Source: Pempheris klunzingeri
Taxonomy: Eukaryota; Chordata; Actinopteri; Acropomatiformes; Pempheridae
Direction of reading: 5' to 3'
Assembly (NCBI RefSeq): GCF_042242105.1
Contig: NC_092012.1
Coordinates: forward strand, 11,199,470 to 11,263,469
Length of the DNA stretch: 64,000 nucleotides
The translations under genes were made by a program, and so were the position numbers. Below the pieces are notes generated by a model that searched no databases, was not told the DNA's origin, and saw only the letters and a program-made list of their open reading frames with translations. Shown piece by piece: positions 62,029 to 64,000 of the stretch; positions within the stretch are counted from its first letter, which is position 1; each line of letters opens with the position of its first letter.

Positions 62029-64000
62029 ATGCAGGTTGTATGTTGGCTGCTGTGCTTTGGCACGGCGGGGGCGCTCGCTGTGCTGCAGAAGGACCAGGTG
62101 GCGCAGCACGCCATCAAGCTTTACCGGAGCAAGGGGGCCACACACGGCCACAGCTGGGTGGCCGGCAACTGCAAGCGGCTGGTGGGTCTCCTGCGTCAGA
62201 AGAATGTGGTTGTCAAGAAGCTGGCAGCCGCTGCTGATGCTGTTGGAAGAGACCGGGCCCTTTCAGAACCTGAGAGGCACTTCCAGGTACCAGACTGAGA
62301 ATGAATACCAGATGGAGCAAAGGCCCTCTATGTGTAGTTATTTGTTAATGAGTGTTTAGCTGTATTTCTATAACCTATCATCCTGCTACAGTACATACTG
62401 TGTGAGATGTAAGGTCTGCAGCTCTTTAGGGTCTTATCTTTGTCTGTCAGTGTGTTGACACATTCTTGTTGGCACAATAGCTCGACAATGATACGTAAGC
62501 ACGCTCACAGTTCAGGTGTCACATGGACAAAGGAAATGACCTGGTTAGATTAGAGCAGCAGCTTGAAAAAAATTATTTTCATTATACTCTTCTTGTTGCA
62601 CGACCAAAACCAAAAGATATTATATTCAAAATGGTACAAAAGAGGAAACACAGCAAGTTCTCACATTGGAGAAGCTGGAACAAGAGAATATTTGACGTTT
62701 TTGGTTGACTAGTGATTTAAATGATTCATGTGTTATAAAAATTATTAGTTATTTTTCTAAGGCTAGTAACCCTTTGTCCCATTTTTACCAATGTGATATG
62801 GGTTTATTTTGTCCTATTTATCTTTGCCGATCTTTGATGAAGACCTGGAAGCTGCTCTTGTCTAAATAGATATCATGTACAGAGGCTTCAGTGAAAGAGG
62901 ATTTCAGATATTCAATGGTTTAATGACTGACCGATCTGCCATCAGGTTCACACTCTGGAGGTTTTCCAGAAGGAGCTGAATGAGAGCGAGCACCTGGTGT
63001 TCCAAGCGGTGCACAGCCTGCAGAGGGCGCTGCAGGGGGACTACAGGGACGTGGTCAACATGAAGGAGAGCAGCAGACAGAGGCTGGAGGCCCTCAGGGA
63101 GGCAGCCATAAAGGTGAGATCATGGTGGTCAGCAGTGTACGTGCCGTGGAGACCACGTCAGACTGAAGGAGAGAGAGGGAGCGATACATACCGCATTCAG
63201 TCGGCCTGAACAATATAAAACATATTAAAGCAGCAAATCTCACACCTGAAGAGCTGGAAGCCGAACTTATTTAACATTTTTGACTCTTTAAACAACTGTA
63301 ATAAGTCATTGATTATCAATACTGTTGATTTACAACAATATCAGACAAATACTGTGATATTTATTATTCATATTATGACAACTACATCACTCACCCTGAT
63401 GTTAAAGGCAGAGAACTATCATGTCTAATTATATGCTGTATGTCCCTGTATTTAGTTTGAGGGTGTCCTGAGTATGTCGGCTGTCTCATGCATCTCTGTT
63501 GACATATCTGTATACCTTTATGTGCTAATACACACCTGTCTTTTGGGTCTTGTTCTCACCCTTTAGGAAGAACAGGAGTATGTAGAGCTGGTGGCTGCTG
63601 AAAAACACCAGCAGGAAGCTGTTAAGAGCGCTCTGGCCCAGAATAAGACCCTGTCCATGCTGGATGAGATCCTGGAGGACGTCAGGAAGGCCGCAGACCG
63701 GCTGGAGGAGGAGATCGAGGAGCACGCCTTCGACAACAACAAACAGGTCAGCAGACAGCAGCATTTACAGACTGTGGTCATGCGCCGATGCTGTCGCTCC
63801 TTCAACAAAGCATCAAATTGCGCCTCCTTCCATACTCACTGTTTTCGTAGATGAAAGGAGTGAATGTAGAGGCAGTGTTGAGAGTGGAGGAGGATGAGGA
63901 GAAGGGAGGGAAGAGGAAGAACAACTCCAGGCAGAAGGAGGTGGAGGACGACCTGGGACTGAGCATGCTCATTGACTCACAGAACAACCAGTATGTCCTG
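62029..64000 (+). CDS. tmco3: TMCO3 N-terminal part (partial, runs off right edge)
   Basis: Exons visible: 62029-62286, 62946-63113, 63567-63746, 63851-64000 (cut), all phase 0, 252 codons so far. The protein begins [20 protein letters not shown], a likely signal peptide. A charged coiled-coil luminal region follows: [74 protein letters not shown] and [19 protein letters not shown], which closely match vertebrate TMCO3. In the family the C-terminal half, outside this window, is a CPA2-type Na+/H+ or K+/H+ antiporter domain. The start is the ATG directly before the hydrophobic segment; acceptor CTCTCAG precedes exon base 61992. The position after DCUN1D2 agrees with the human gene order. Confidence 0.93.

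Noticed and set aside
62001-62237. Glycine/alanine-rich alternative frame across the first TMCO3 coding exon
   Set aside because: The +1 frame of a GC-rich coding exon; the frame beginning at 62029 matches TMCO3. Kept only as a possible overlapping uORF.

Overview
This is vertebrate nuclear DNA, almost certainly from a teleost fish. The genes have many short exons with GT-AG introns. The encoded proteins match vertebrate families along their full length. The introns carry fish-type MITEs with terminal inverted repeats, (AC)n, (GATA)n and (AAT)n microsatellites, and the tail of an RTE-like LINE. I saw no bacterial operons, CRISPR arrays, rRNA, tRNA or viral genes.

Layout, left to right: TGFBRAP1 (VPS3-type endosomal tethering subunit, minus, stop 4067 to start 12859); CUL4A (cullin scaffold, plus, 16369-25940); LAMP1 (lysosomal membrane glycoprotein, plus, 28618-34723); GRTP1 (TBC-domain Rab-GAP-like protein, minus, 36514-42295); ADPRHL1 (ADP-ribosylhydrolase-like pseudoenzyme, minus, 49283-52107, with a probable alternative last exon at 45465-47610); DCUN1D2 (cullin neddylation co-E3, minus, 56035-59208); and TMCO3 (coiled-coil putative cation/proton antiporter, plus, 62029 to beyond the right edge). 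The order CUL4A-LAMP1-GRTP1-ADPRHL1-DCUN1D2-TMCO3 matches human 13q34. TGFBRAP1 sits where human has PCID2. For the six genes that are complete in the window, the exon lengths I read sum to a multiple of three with one stop at the end: 871, 757, 416, 351, 357 (1071 for the long ADPRHL1 form) and 259 residues.

Neighbouring genes share themes but are separate transcription units. CUL4A is a neddylated cullin and DCUN1D2 promotes cullin neddylation. TGFBRAP1, LAMP1 and GRTP1 belong to endosome-lysosome traffic. TGFBRAP1/CUL4A and DCUN1D2/TMCO3 are head-to-head pairs. LAMP1/GRTP1 are convergent.

The observations most worth a second look are: a 2146-base open exon downstream of ADPRHL1 that joins in frame through a donor overlapping the normal stop codon; a U12-type AT-AC intron in CUL4A; a tandem 21-22 bp repeat that copies the LAMP1 exon-1 splice donor at least six times; a CLEAR-type motif in the LAMP1 promoter; two ZNF143-type motifs between DCUN1D2 and TMCO3; and an unassigned chain of short open exons upstream of TMCO3. 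No wholly new multi-gene system was recognised. All gene models were read by eye and by comparison with remembered family sequences, with no transcript data.
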